Assembly: GCA_028066595.1 (NCBI GenBank)
Contig: JALCBJ010000008.1
Location: 45,075-109,074, forward strand
Direction: 5' to 3'
DNA: 64,000 nucleotides
Source of the DNA: Thermoanaerobaculia bacterium
GTDB lineage: Bacteria > Acidobacteriota > Thermoanaerobaculia > Multivoradales > J023
Shown: piece after piece, positions 27,623 through 36,953 of the stretch
How positions within the stretch are numbered: position 1 is the stretch's first letter
Layout: each line of letters starts with the position of its first letter
Position numbers and translations under genes: made by a program
Notes under the pieces: generated by a model
The model's input: the letters and a program-made list of their open reading frames with translations, nothing else
What the model was told of the DNA's origin: nothing
Database searches by the model: none

Positions 27623-29128
27623 CTAGCTGAGAAACCGGACGGTCAACTTCGTCAGCAACTTCTGCAACCAGCCGTAGGGCGGCGCCAGCAACTTGAGGGC
27701 GCTGAAACGATGGTGACGCAGCACCGCTCTCTCGTGGCTGAAGGCGCGGAAACCAAAGTAGCCGTGGCTGACGCCGTGCCCCGAGTGGTTGACCCCACCG
27801 AAGGGCAGGTTCGGATGCAGGAAGTGAATCGCTACGTCGTTGATACAGGTTCCCCCGGCCGATGTCTCGGTAAGCACTCGCTCCGTGACGCGATCGTCGG
27901 AGGTGAAGAGGTAGAGCGCCAGAGGCTTCTCCCTCGAGCGGATTCTGCGCAGGGCCTCGTCTAGATCGTCGTACGGCACGATCGGCAGAATCGGGCCGAA
28001 GATCTCTTCCTGCATCACCGGCGCGTCGTCGGGCACGTCGGCCAGGAGCGTCGGTTCGATCCAGCGGTCGTCGGGATCGCACGTCCCGCCATAGATCACC
28101 TTGCCACCTGTCGCGACGCTCTTGTCGAGGAGCTTCTGCAGGCGTTCGTAGTGCCGCCTGTTGACGATCCGCGCGAGGTCCTTCGACGCCTGTCGCCGAT
28201 CTGATGTCTTGCCGTAGTAGGCGCTGATCTGATCGGTCATCTCCTGCACGAGGCGATCTCGAACGACGGCGTCGACCAACAAGTAATCCGGTGCGATGCA
28301 GGTCTGTCCCTGGTTGAGGAACTTGCCCCAGACGATCTTCTTGGCCGCGTCGGTGAGCTGGGCCGAACGGTCGACGATCACCGGGCTCTTGCCCCCGAGC
28401 TCGAGCGTTACCGTGGTCAGGTGTTCTGCCGCGGCTTTCATGACCAGTTTGCCGACGGCTGGGCTGCCGGTGAAGAAGATGTGATCGAAGGGCATCTTCT
28501 GTAGCGCGATGGCGACGTCGGCGGCGCCCTCGAACAGTGCAACTTCTTCCTCGGCGAAGAGTTCCTCGACCATCTCCGCCATCAGTCGCGACGTGTGGGG
28601 CGTCATCTCCGAGGGCTTGAGGATCGCGGTGCAGCCAGCCGCCAGTGCCGAGATCAGAGGGCAGAGCGTCAGGTTCAGCGGATAGTTCCAAGGCGAGATG
28701 ATCAGTGTCGTACCTCGGGGCTCGTAGTAGATCTTCCCGCTCGCCGATGCCAGGGCCAACGATCGCGCCACACGTTTCGGTTTCATCCACTTGCCGACGG
28801 CCTTTGCGGCGTGCCCCGCCTCGAGCTGCACCGGGAAGATCTCGGTGAGATCGACTTCGACGGCAGGCTTCCTGAAGTCGTCGAACTGTGCTTGGCGGAT
28901 CTCTTTCTCGTGCCCTTTCACCCAGCGTGCCAGGCGGCGGATTCGCTGGCGCCGCTGTCTCGCCGTCGTGACGGCCATGCTCGCTCGGTTCTCTCGTTGC
29001 GCCCGGAAGACCTGCTCGATGCGTCGCCCCACCTCGGCTGAGGTGCCGTGATCCGCCTGGGACGAGACGCGCTGATCCGTGGGGTCCCGGAGCGAGGCCG
29101 CTGTCTGCTGCGACGAATCAGTGGTCAT
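27623..29128 (-). CDS. Aldehyde dehydrogenase, fatty/aryl aldehyde type
   Basis: A 501-residue NAD(P)-dependent aldehyde dehydrogenase. The catalytic cysteine lies in NQGQTCIAPDYLLV and the general-base glutamate in TLELGGKSPVIVD. The cofactor-binding region includes FFTGSPAVGKLVMKAAAEHL, and ISPWNYPLNLTLCPLISALA resembles the ALDH3/coniferyl aldehyde dehydrogenase group. The C-terminal stretch is hydrophobic and may touch membrane. ATG 29128 is chosen because GGAG precedes it by 8 nt; another ATG is 12 nt upstream. It is divergent from the desaturase gene, suggesting lipid aldehyde metabolism. Confidence 0.92.
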   Translation of the reverse strand: MTTDSSQQTAASLRDPTDQRVSSQADHGTSAEVGRRIEQVFRAQRENRASMAVTTARQRRQRIRRLARWVKGHEKEIRQAQFDDFRKPAVEVDLTEIFPVQLEAGHAAKAVGKWMKPKRVARSLALASASGKIYYEPRGTTLIISPWNYPLNLTLCPLISALAAGCTAILKPSEMTPHTSRLMAEMVEELFAEEEVALFEGAADVAIALQKMPFDHIFFTGSPAVGKLVMKAAAEHLTTVTLELGGKSPVIVDRSAQLTDAAKKIVWGKFLNQGQTCIAPDYLLVDAVVRDRLVQEMTDQISAYYGKTSDRRQASKDLARIVNRRHYERLQKLLDKSVATGGKVIYGGTCDPDDRWIEPTLLADVPDDAPVMQEEIFGPILPIVPYDDLDEALRRIRSREKPLALYLFTSDDRVTERVLTETSAGGTCINDVAIHFLHPNLPFGGVNHSGHGVSHGYFGFRAFSHERAVLRHHRFSALKLLAPPYGWLQKLLTKLTVRFLS

Positions 29129-29326
29129 GTCGATCTCCATGTTGGGCGGAAGTCTTCCCAGCGTATCGCGAACCGTTCTGGGTCGATGACAGGAGCATGA
29201 CCGGGGAAAAACAGAAGATGACGACCAGGCGGTTGAGGGCCTGTCGACGCCGGTGATCTTCTTTCACTCGATCGGGGCGCAAAGCCCTCTCCACTCACCC
29301 CTCTCAGATCGCTCGCGGAGGACTGC

Positions 29327-30208
29327 ATGATCGAGTTCGAGTACGACGCCAAAGAGAAGATCGATTGGCTGCACGCCATGCCGTTCTTTCTGGTTCATGT
29401 CCTCGCCGTCGTCGGCGCGATTTTCTACCCACCCACTTGGGGTTTGGTGGCCCTGGCCACGGGGCTCTATCTCCTGCGCATGTGGGCGATCATCGTGGGC
29501 TATCACCGCTACTTCTCCCATCGCACCTTCAAGACCAGCCGAGTGTTTCAGTTCATCCTCGGTCTGATCGGCTTGTCGTCAGCGCAGAAGGGACCTCTCT
29601 GGTGGGCTGCCCATCATCGTCACCACCACCGGCATTCCGATCAGGAACCCGACCTCCATTCCCCTACCCTCAAGGGCTTTCTCTGGGCCCACGTCGGCTG
29701 GATCCTGTGCGCGAAATACAACGACACTCGATTCGACAAAATCCGTGACTTCGCCAAGTACCCTGAGTTGCGCTTCCTCGACAAGCACTTCGTGGCCATT
29801 CCCATCGCTCTCGGCGCCGGGCTCTGGGCCCTCGGAGGTACCGCCGTTTTCGTCTGGGGCGGCCTGATTTCGACGGTCTTTCTCTGGCATGGCACGTTCA
29901 TGATCAACAGCCTAGCTCACGTCTTCGGAACGCGCCGCTACGAGACGACCGACTCCTCGAGAAACAGCTTGCTGCTATCGCTGATTACCCTCGGTGAGGG
30001 CTGGCACAACAACCACCATTTCTACCCCGGCACCGCCCGTCAGGGTTTCTTCTGGTGGGAGATCGACATCGGCTACTACACGCTCAAGGCCCTCGAGTTG
30101 GTGGGCGTCGTCTGGGATGTCCGTGGCGTGCCGGATCGCGTCAAGTTGCAGGGGCGGCGCGGGCCGGATGTCGACGAGTCGGACGAGGCCCTACCAAAGG
30201 CCGCGTAA
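29327..30208 (+). CDS. Membrane acyl-CoA delta-9 fatty acid desaturase
   Basis: A 293-residue integral membrane diiron desaturase. The three histidine boxes are HRYFSH, HRHHHRHSD and HNNHH, in the order and spacing of the stearoyl-CoA desaturase family, with four predicted helices between them. It introduces a cis double bond into acyl chains and adjusts membrane fluidity. GGAGG is 6 nt before the ATG. A likely terminator follows after about 70 bp. Confidence 0.95.
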   Translation: MIEFEYDAKEKIDWLHAMPFFLVHVLAVVGAIFYPPTWGLVALATGLYLLRMWAIIVGYHRYFSHRTFKTSRVFQFILGLIGLSSAQKGPLWWAAHHRHHHRHSDQEPDLHSPTLKGFLWAHVGWILCAKYNDTRFDKIRDFAKYPELRFLDKHFVAIPIALGAGLWALGGTAVFVWGGLISTVFLWHGTFMINSLAHVFGTRRYETTDSSRNSLLLSLITLGEGWHNNHHFYPGTARQGFFWWEIDIGYYTLKALELVGVVWDVRGVPDRVKLQGRRGPDVDESDEALPKAA

Positions 30209-30223
30209 CCCAGTTCCAGCAGT

Positions 30224-30301
30224 ACCCGGGTGTCACGACCCGGGTCCAATGAGTCGCAGATCTGGCGGCTCGCCGAAGCCGGGCTCGACGCCCGGCTTTT
30301 T
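30224..30301 (+). terminator. Terminator region after the desaturase gene
   Basis: Two structures occur. ACCCGGGT at 30224-30231 is repeated at 30238-30245 (self-complementary, hairpin-capable). AGCCGGGC-TCGAC-GCCCGGCT (30277-30297) ends in a run of five T (30297-30301), a textbook Rho-independent terminator. Confidence 0.85.
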
Positions 30302-30435
30302 CGTAGCCTGAACCTGACAGCGAACCTGGCCCCACGTAGTGGCGAATGGCAGCGCGAGGCTCGCCGCTCTCGAGCCGTAGCCCATCCCATCGGCCGAAGC
30401 CTGTTCGGCAAACGAAGCCGTTAGGATGCGGAGCG

Positions 30436-31140
30436 GTGTCCTTCTCCCTCGTTCAGCTCTTCCCCGACAAGGTCCCGCTCACCGACGCATTTCCCGACCC
30501 CAGACAGGCGGATTCCGACGGGCTCGTGGCCGTGGGCGGCGACTTCCAGGCCGACTTTCTCTTGGCTGCCTACGTGCGGGGTGTCTTCCCCTGGCCGATG
30601 GAGGATCTACCCGACGGCTGGTTCTGCCCAGACCCGAGAACGGTTCTCGTGCCGGGAACGATGCACGTGTCGAGGTCCCTACGCCGGACCCTGGGTACGG
30701 GTCGCTACCGCACCACGTTCGACGTCGCCTTCGACGAAGTGATCGACGCGTGCGCTCGACAGAACCGACCCGGTCAGGGCGGAACCTGGATCACCGACGA
30801 GCTGGCAGATGGATTCCGCACGCTGCACGAAGCCGGCTTCGCCCACTCCTGCGAGACATGGCGTGACGACGAATTGGTGGGGGGTATCTACGGCCTGTCG
30901 CTCGGTGCCATGTTCTGCGGCGAATCGATGTTCTACCGCGAGTCCAATGCCTCCAAAGTGGCGCTTCACGCGTTGCTCACCCGTCTCGAGCGGTGGGGCT
31001 TCGCTTTTCTCGACTGCCAGATCACGACGCCCCATCTGAAGCGTCTGGGAGCGGTCGAATGGTCTCGGGATCGGTTCCTCGACGCCGTAGCCGAAGCCGT
31101 TGCAGAGCCGACACGGCTCGGTCCGTGGACCGATGTCTGA
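30436..31140 (+). CDS. aat: Leucyl/phenylalanyl-tRNA--protein transferase
   Basis: A 234-residue cytosolic enzyme that adds Leu or Phe to N-terminal Arg/Lys of proteins for the ClpS/ClpAP N-end-rule pathway. Family motifs are LFPDKVPLTDAFPDP, GLVAVGGDFQADFLLAAY, RGVFPWPM, WFCPDPRTVL, GTWITDELADGF, GIYGLSLGAMFCGESMF and LDCQITTPHLKRLGA. The GTG at 30436 gives the usual family length; a longer frame to 30346 adds non-homologous residues. Its last 175 bp are antisense to the end of the convergent membrane-protein gene. Confidence 0.95.
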   Translation: MSFSLVQLFPDKVPLTDAFPDPRQADSDGLVAVGGDFQADFLLAAYVRGVFPWPMEDLPDGWFCPDPRTVLVPGTMHVSRSLRRTLGTGRYRTTFDVAFDEVIDACARQNRPGQGGTWITDELADGFRTLHEAGFAHSCETWRDDELVGGIYGLSLGAMFCGESMFYRESNASKVALHALLTRLERWGFAFLDCQITTPHLKRLGAVEWSRDRFLDAVAEAVAEPTRLGPWTDV

Positions 31141-32558
31141 CGGGTCGCGTGCGACTCCGACTCGGTCCTGCTCGGAGCCGCTTCCATGCCGACCCTGAGC
31201 TGGGATGGCGAGGGCTCGGGAGTCGGCGTCGGCCAGATCCGAGCGATGTGACGATCAGCGTCTTTCGCAGCCAGCAGCACAGTCGCGGAGGCCGCCAGCT
31301 CTAGAGGCTTGAGCAGTAACCACATCAGATCGGACTGCCAGCGAAACCGAAGTCGTGACGCCACCGCAGGACCCACGGCATCGTACGCCTTGCGCAGGGC
31401 TCGGTGCAGTGCTGGGTGACGCCAGGCCAGCACCACCTCGAATGCCTTGAAACGGCGAAGCTGCACAGTGACGGGAAACACCACGCCCGCGACCGAGCAG
31501 CGAACAGATCTGACCAGCCCAGCATGCCCGCGTGCGGCCACGGTCGCCAGAAAGCAACTCGGCGGATCAAGCGGTAGGTCAGCGTAGTCAGCCAAGACTC
31601 TCGCCACCGCCACTCGCCACGAGACGATCCAAGAGACGAGCCAGGCGCCGCCGAAGCTCCATGTTGCGGCTCGGCTGGTGGGAGCACTGAGTTCTCTGAC
31701 ATCGGATCGTCCAGCCGGAACCGATGGCGTTTGCCATGCGAGAACCCGGCGCAAGAAGACCCGGAAAGTCCAGAAGGGCAACGGGAGCAGAACTCCTAAA
31801 ACCACGCCCCAGAACAGAACTACGAACGGTGTCGGCCATTCGATCCACCAGGACGCAAGGAGTGGCCCGAGCGCGAGTCCCAGCCCGACCACCACACCAA
31901 GCCATCCGACCCGGGTGTAGAGCCAACGTAGGCCCCGGAGAATCCAATGTGGCAACCGCATGACGACCCCGACACAAACACAGCCGAGCACGATCGATAC
32001 TCCCAGACCCAGGAGATCGGTCAGCCAGCGAATCGCGTACGTCCATCCGTTCCGAGCTACCAGCAACGAACCTGTCAGCGCGAGTCCCGAACAAGCCGCA
32101 ACGGCAAGCAGGGCGGCCCGTGTCCGCAGCCAGCACAAACCCGGGAGAATCCACTGCGATGGCAGCATGGCGATCCCGCCACAAATGACGCTCAGCACGG
32201 CCGCTGTCACCAAACCCAAGAGGTCAGCAAGCAGATACAGCGAGAACGCAAACCCATATTGGGCTGCCAACGGTAGGCCCGTCAGCACGACGCAACGCAC
32301 CAGGCCGAATCCCGCCGTCGCCGGGAACCACACCACCAGAAGCAAGGCCGCTACCGCAGGAACGAGAAGCGGTAGGAAGAGCGTCGTTCCTGCTTGGTCC
32401 AGGAACAGCAGTACATAGGTCGATAGGTTGCCGTCCTGCCAACCGGGCCCCAAGTCGCGCGCCATGAGGAAGCAGACCGTGGGGAAGATCACTCCTCCAA
32501 CGGTGTCGGCCAACTTGTGCCAAATGGAGTCCCGTGTCCGCTGGTTCGACGTCGCCAT
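30966..32558 (-). CDS. Multi-pass membrane protein, possibly DUF6688-like
   Basis: A 530-residue protein. Residues 1-290 hold about eight hydrophobic segments (TYVLLFLDQAGTTLF, LLGLVTAAVLSVICGGIAML, LGVSIVLGCVCVGVVMRLPH, VVLFWGVVLGVLLPLPFW). A near-repeat occurs: LPSQWILPGLCWLRTR and LPHWILRGLRWLYTR, each after a glycine-rich helix, hinting at internal duplication. A soluble part follows (PPSCFLATVAARGHAGLVRS, LRRFKAFEVVLAWRHPALHR) that reminds me of DUF6688 proteins. The last 70 residues are Ser/Arg/Thr-rich and antisense to aat, so may be a read-through extension. Function unknown. Confidence 0.7.
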   Translation of the reverse strand: MATSNQRTRDSIWHKLADTVGGVIFPTVCFLMARDLGPGWQDGNLSTYVLLFLDQAGTTLFLPLLVPAVAALLLVVWFPATAGFGLVRCVVLTGLPLAAQYGFAFSLYLLADLLGLVTAAVLSVICGGIAMLPSQWILPGLCWLRTRAALLAVAACSGLALTGSLLVARNGWTYAIRWLTDLLGLGVSIVLGCVCVGVVMRLPHWILRGLRWLYTRVGWLGVVVGLGLALGPLLASWWIEWPTPFVVLFWGVVLGVLLPLPFWTFRVFLRRVLAWQTPSVPAGRSDVRELSAPTSRAATWSFGGAWLVSWIVSWRVAVARVLADYADLPLDPPSCFLATVAARGHAGLVRSVRCSVAGVVFPVTVQLRRFKAFEVVLAWRHPALHRALRKAYDAVGPAVASRLRFRWQSDLMWLLLKPLELAASATVLLAAKDADRHIARIWPTPTPEPSPSQLRVGMEAAPSRTESESHATRQTSVHGPSRVGSATASATASRNRSRDHSTAPRRFRWGVVIWQSRKAKPHRSRRVSNA

Positions 32559-32718
32559 GCCGCCGATCCTGTTCCCGGTTTATGGCGAGACAGAGGAAAC
32601 TCGGTGAAAGGCCGAGGCAAGATGTCGGCATCCCCATCTTCGTCGGGTCGATCCGCGGACGCGGATCGATGGGACCCAGAAGGCCAGTGTTCTCGCTTCG
32701 AGGGCTCTGATGCGAGGC

Positions 32719-33876
32719 TCAGGCCTTGGGTGAGCCGCCCAATCCCGCGTCCGCCCGAGGGCATCGCGCCGCAAGCGCAGAGGCCAGATCGGCCGTCTGC
32801 TGCAGGTCAGCTTCCACCGCGACTCCGTCCCGCTGCTCCGCCGCCCCCACCCAGCCACCGAGATTGTCCGTCACGAGATCGGTGAGCAAGTCGATGTGGT
32901 CGTCATCGTCGTTGAGACACGGAATGTAGCGGTACTCTTCCCCACCCGCCTCTTCGAAGACCTCGCGATATTCACGATCGATCTCGTCGATCGTCTCGAG
33001 ACAGTCCGCGGCGAATCCGGGACAGATCACATCGACTTTCTTGATTCCCGCCCCGGGCATCGCATGGAGCGTGTCCTCGGTGTAGGGCTTCAGCCACTCT
33101 TCGCGACCGAAGAGGCTCTGAAAGGTCACGACGACCTTGTCAGGGTCGCAACCCAGCTCTTCGACCAGCAGTCGCGTCGTCTTGTGGCATTGACAGTGAT
33201 ACGGATCACCATTCAGAAAATAGCGCTTGGGGATGCCGTGGTAGGAGGTCACGAGGCGATCGGGCTCACCATGCTCGGCCCAGTGGGCCCGGACTCGATT
33301 CGCCAAGGCCTCGATGAACGCGGGCCGATCCGGATACTGATGGATGGTGCGCAGCTCCGGTACCCAGCGCCAGGTCATGAGCTCCTTCGCCACGGCGTCA
33401 AATACGGAACCTACGGTGCTCGATGAGTAGTGCGGGTACAGGGGTAGGACGAGAACGCGCCGACAGTTCGCGGCTTTCAACTCCGCCAGGGCTCGCTGCA
33501 TCGACGGCTCGCCATAGGTCATACCCAGCACCGTGTGAACCGGCGTTCCGATGCGTTCGGCGAGTCGCTGCTGTATTCCGTCGGCGATGCCCTGGGACAC
33601 CGTCAGCAGCGGCGAACCTTCGTCCGTCCAAACGTTGGCGTAGAGCTTCGCGGAATTCTTCGGCCGCAGGCGTAGGATGATCCCGTTCAGAATCAACCAC
33701 CACAACGGGCGAGAGTACTCAACGACCCGCGGATCCCACAGGAACTGGCCGAGATAAGGGCGCAGTGCTTTTGCGGTAGGAGCCTCGGGTGTTCCCAGGT
33801 TGGCCACCAGGATGCCGACGGCCTGTTCGCGTTCGTGTTCATAGTCGCGTTCGACGGTAAAGAGGTTCTTCGGCAC
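32719..33876 (-). CDS. hemH: Ferrochelatase
   Basis: A 385-residue enzyme that inserts Fe2+ into the porphyrin. Motifs: VGILVANLGTPEAPTAKALR, VLGMTYGEPSMQRAL, LPLYPHYSSSTVGSV, catalytic His in VTSYHGIPKRYF, CQCHKTTRLL, FQSLFGREEWLKPYTEDTL, and VICPGFAADCLETIDEIDRE. The C-terminal 45 residues beyond the core are variable. The GTG start at 33876 has GGAG 6 nt upstream. It is the last gene of the heme cluster, 27 nt after hemE. Confidence 0.97.
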   Translation of the reverse strand: MPKNLFTVERDYEHEREQAVGILVANLGTPEAPTAKALRPYLGQFLWDPRVVEYSRPLWWLILNGIILRLRPKNSAKLYANVWTDEGSPLLTVSQGIADGIQQRLAERIGTPVHTVLGMTYGEPSMQRALAELKAANCRRVLVLPLYPHYSSSTVGSVFDAVAKELMTWRWVPELRTIHQYPDRPAFIEALANRVRAHWAEHGEPDRLVTSYHGIPKRYFLNGDPYHCQCHKTTRLLVEELGCDPDKVVVTFQSLFGREEWLKPYTEDTLHAMPGAGIKKVDVICPGFAADCLETIDEIDREYREVFEEAGGEEYRYIPCLNDDDDHIDLLTDLVTDNLGGWVGAAEQRDGVAVEADLQQTADLASALAARCPRADAGLGGSPKA

Positions 33877-33903
33877 GGCTCACTCCGGTCGGATGGTGAC
33901 GAG

Positions 33904-34959
33904 CTACGGCTGAGACTCGGAACGCACGACGTCCACCAGCGCATGCACACTGTCTATCGGGGCCTGCGGCATGATGCCGTGGCCTAAATTGACGACGTGC
34001 CCTCGCCGGGGCACTCGCTCCAGCAAGTTCTTTGCGGCCTCTCGGACAGCCTCGGGACCAGCCAGGAGCACGGCGGGATCTAGATTGCCTTGTACCGCCC
34101 TGTCGGCGGGTAGGGCTGCGCGGATCGCAGCCAGGTCTTGACGCCAGTCCACAGCGAGAGCTTCGTACGGAAGATGCTCTTCGGATGTGGTGGACGAAGC
34201 AGATCGCGTGACGTCGTCCAAGATCTGCGCAGCGTTGTGGAGGAACAGGACGCGCGGAACATCGAGCGTGCCGAGCTCCTGCAGCAGATCCCGCAGCACC
34301 GGCTTGACCAGCCGTCTCCAGTCGGCCAGCGACAGCAAGCCCGCCCAGGAGTCGAAGATCTGCACGGCCTGGGCACCGCCAGCTGCCACCTGCCGCTCCA
34401 GGAACTTCGCCACGAGTCGCGCCAGCTTCTCCAACAAACTTGTGAATGTCGATGGGTCGGAGGTGGCGAGGGCGCGCAGCTTGGGGAAGTCGCTCTTGCC
34501 ATGACCCTGCACCAGATACGCCGCCAAGGTGAGCGGTGCGCCGCAGAATCCGATCACCCCCACTTCCGTGGGTAGCTCGGCGCGTACCCGACGCAGCGCA
34601 TCGATCACCTGAGGAGCGATGGCTTCAGGATCCGGATCGGCGAGCACCTCGACGTCGGCGGCGGTAGCGATGGGTTTCTCGATCACCGGCCCGGGCGCGA
34701 AGTCCACTTCCACACCCAGAGCCTCCATGGGGCTCATGATGTCGGCGAAGATGATCGCCGCGTCGAGGTCGAATCGACGCAAGGGTTGGAGCGTCACCTC
34801 GGCCGAGAGCTCGGCGCTGTTGGATAGCTCGAGAAAACTGTGCTGCCGGCGGAGAGCGCGGTACTCCGGTAGGTAGCGCCCAGCCTGACGCATGATCCAC
34901 AGCGGACGTCGTTCGGTCGATTCCCCGCACAGGGCGCGGACGAGTAGTGGTCGACTCAT
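33904..34959 (-). CDS. hemE: Uroporphyrinogen decarboxylase
   Basis: A 351-residue cytosolic enzyme converting uroporphyrinogen III to coproporphyrinogen III. The N-terminal signature is PLWIMRQAGRYLPEYRALR. Further motifs are DAAIIFADIMSPMEALGVEV, IGFCGAPLTLAAYLVQG, VQIFDSWAGLLS and the C-terminal VQGNLDPAVLL and NLGHGIMP. It begins 3 nt after the response-regulator stop, so it is in the same transcript as the sensor pair. Confidence 0.98.
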   Translation of the reverse strand: MSRPLLVRALCGESTERRPLWIMRQAGRYLPEYRALRRQHSFLELSNSAELSAEVTLQPLRRFDLDAAIIFADIMSPMEALGVEVDFAPGPVIEKPIATAADVEVLADPDPEAIAPQVIDALRRVRAELPTEVGVIGFCGAPLTLAAYLVQGHGKSDFPKLRALATSDPSTFTSLLEKLARLVAKFLERQVAAGGAQAVQIFDSWAGLLSLADWRRLVKPVLRDLLQELGTLDVPRVLFLHNAAQILDDVTRSASSTTSEEHLPYEALAVDWRQDLAAIRAALPADRAVQGNLDPAVLLAGPEAVREAAKNLLERVPRRGHVVNLGHGIMPQAPIDSVHALVDVVRSESQP

Positions 34960-34962
34960 GTA

Positions 34963-35778
34963 CTACCTCGGCGAGCCGGATTCGTTCGATGACGAGAGCG
35001 CTCGAGGATCTCCCGACGGCGCATCCGCAGAGGGCGCCTGCGTGAATCGGTAGCCCACACCCCGCACCGTGTGAAAGAAGACCGGCCGCTCGGGATCCGG
35101 CTCGAAGCGCTTGCGCAGCCGCAAGATGAAGTTGTCGATGGTACGCGTTGACGGGAACACCTCGTGGCCCCAGACCTCTTCGAGAATGTCCTCGCGTTTG
35201 ACTACCTCGCCACGTCTCCGCACCAAGCAGCGCAGGATCATGGCTTCTTTGTGCGTCAAGGTGTGACTCCGCTCGTCCCACGAGAGGCCTTCGTAGGTAC
35301 GAAAACTGAAGACGTTGTCGCCGAATCTGACTTCCTCGCCCGTCGATGCACCGGCCTGGGTCTCGCGCGCAGTTCGGTCGAGAATGCGATCGACCCGGAG
35401 TAGCAGCTCGCGAAGATGAAACGGCTTCGGCAGGTAGTCGTCACCCCCGGCTTCGAGACCCCGAATGCGATCGTCGACCTCCCCTCTGGCGGAAAGGAAG
35501 AGAATCGGTACGTTGGAGCCCTGTGTGCGGGCTCGACGGCAGATCTCGAACCCGTCGAGGCCCGGCAACATGACGTCCAGGATCGCGAGGTCCCAGGTCT
35601 CGTCCAGCAGCGTATCGAGGGCGCGCGCGCCATGGGACTCCACGGTCACGTGATGCCCCTCGTCTTCGAGGTTCTCGGCGATCCCTTGAGCGAGGTGGCG
35701 TTCGTCTTCCACCAGCAAGATCTTCGGCGTCGAGCGCCGGCCTGAACCATGCCCGTTCTTTCGTGCTTCTTCGTTCAT
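34963..35778 (-). CDS. OmpR/PhoB-family response regulator
   Basis: A 271-residue response regulator. The receiver domain starts at ILLVEDERH with the phospho-acceptor Asp68 in LAILDVMLPG, the Thr/Ser switch in LFLSARG and the conserved Lys in YLPKPF. The C-terminal OmpR-type winged helix has LTHKEAMILRCLVRRRGEVV, VFPSTRTIDNFILRLRKRFE and HTVRGVGYRF. The ATG overlaps the kinase stop (TAATG). It may regulate the heme genes that surround it; the signal is unknown. Confidence 0.95.
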   Translation of the reverse strand: MNEEARKNGHGSGRRSTPKILLVEDERHLAQGIAENLEDEGHHVTVESHGARALDTLLDETWDLAILDVMLPGLDGFEICRRARTQGSNVPILFLSARGEVDDRIRGLEAGGDDYLPKPFHLRELLLRVDRILDRTARETQAGASTGEEVRFGDNVFSFRTYEGLSWDERSHTLTHKEAMILRCLVRRRGEVVKREDILEEVWGHEVFPSTRTIDNFILRLRKRFEPDPERPVFFHTVRGVGYRFTQAPSADAPSGDPRALSSSNESGSPR

Positions 35779-36953
35779 TAGCTCTCGTGTACGTCGTCGC
35801 CGAGCGGCTCACCCCGGGGCCAGACGACGGAGAAGGTCGCCCCACGCCCAGCCCCGTCGCTGTGGGCCCGTAGAGTACCTCCATCGAGCTCCACCAGACC
35901 TCGGGCGAGATGAAGCCCCAGCCCCGAACCCGCGGCGGTACGCCGAAGCTCGTTTCCGAGACGGTAGAACTTGGCGAAGATCCGTTCCGCTTCTTCCGGC
36001 GGAAAGCCGATGCCTTCGTCCCGAACCTCGAGGGATACCGTGCGTTCCCCGACGTTCCCGTCGATCCAGATCGAGCTGCCTTCTGCCGACCAGCGTTCAC
36101 CGCTGTCCCCCGATGCGGGTGCATCCAGCTCCTGGCGCACCACATGTGCCTTGAGTGCGTTGTCCAGCAGATTGCGTAGGACTGACCGAACGGATTGAGG
36201 GTCGGCGCGCACCCGCGCGCCTTCCGGTACCGAGATCTGGAATTCCACACCGGCCTCGCTGGCTCGGAAGTCTACGTCTTCCACCGCTTGACGAACTGAA
36301 GCCGGCAGATCCAGCGGCTCCGGGCGATGTAGCGTCTCGCCCCGGTCGAGCCGGTGTGTATCCAAGACGTTCGACACCGTGACGCCGAGACGTTTGGCAT
36401 CGGCCAGAATACGACCCACTACCCGGGAACGGCGTTCCGCCGGGAGATCGCGCAACGCCAAGGTCTCAGCAGCTAGCTGCAGGCTCGCCAGCGGACTCTT
36501 CAGCTCGTGGGATACCGCCGCCAGGAAATTGTCTTGCCAGCGGCGAAGCTCGAAGTCACGGCGTAGGGCTCTCCAGACGATGCCGATGGCCGCCAACAAG
36601 ACCACGAGGAAAAAGCCGCCTTCCCAGTGGTATTGATTGAGGTGGTCGCGCCTTTCTTCCAGTAGTTGTTCCACCGCCTCGGGACGCACGACGACCTCGT
36701 AGCCCGCGTCCACGGCATGGATCTCGACGTCGGGCAGAGAACGCACCACCTCGGCTGGCTCGATTCCTGCCGACAACATCGCTCGAGCTCCAGCGACCTC
36801 CTTCTCGTAGAGCGCCATCCGATGGTCCAGCTGCTGCCTCGAATAGCGGCTCTGGTCATAGATCCACCAAACCACCTGAGCGATCGAGAAGATCGTGATC
36901 GCGAGAAAGGCCACCTGCAAGCGGCGTACAGCGACTTCCCTCACCCGTCGCAT
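35778..36953 (-). CDS. Membrane sensor histidine kinase
   Basis: A 391-residue kinase. TM1 (VAFLAITIFSIAQVVWWIY) and TM2 (FFLVVLLAAIGIVWRAL) flank an 80-residue periplasmic sensor with no HAMP domain after TM2. The H-box is FLAAVSHELKSPLASLQLAA, the N-box NLLDNALKAH, then DEGIGFPPEEAERIF and GSGLGLHLARGL. The start ATG at 36953 overlaps the hemL stop (TGATG); a TTG one codon upstream is also possible. It lies with its regulator between hemL and hemE, which suggests sensing linked to heme, iron or redox state. Confidence 0.93.
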   Translation of the reverse strand: MRRVREVAVRRLQVAFLAITIFSIAQVVWWIYDQSRYSRQQLDHRMALYEKEVAGARAMLSAGIEPAEVVRSLPDVEIHAVDAGYEVVVRPEAVEQLLEERRDHLNQYHWEGGFFLVVLLAAIGIVWRALRRDFELRRWQDNFLAAVSHELKSPLASLQLAAETLALRDLPAERRSRVVGRILADAKRLGVTVSNVLDTHRLDRGETLHRPEPLDLPASVRQAVEDVDFRASEAGVEFQISVPEGARVRADPQSVRSVLRNLLDNALKAHVVRQELDAPASGDSGERWSAEGSSIWIDGNVGERTVSLEVRDEGIGFPPEEAERIFAKFYRLGNELRRTAAGSGLGLHLARGLVELDGGTLRAHSDGAGRGATFSVVWPRGEPLGDDVHES

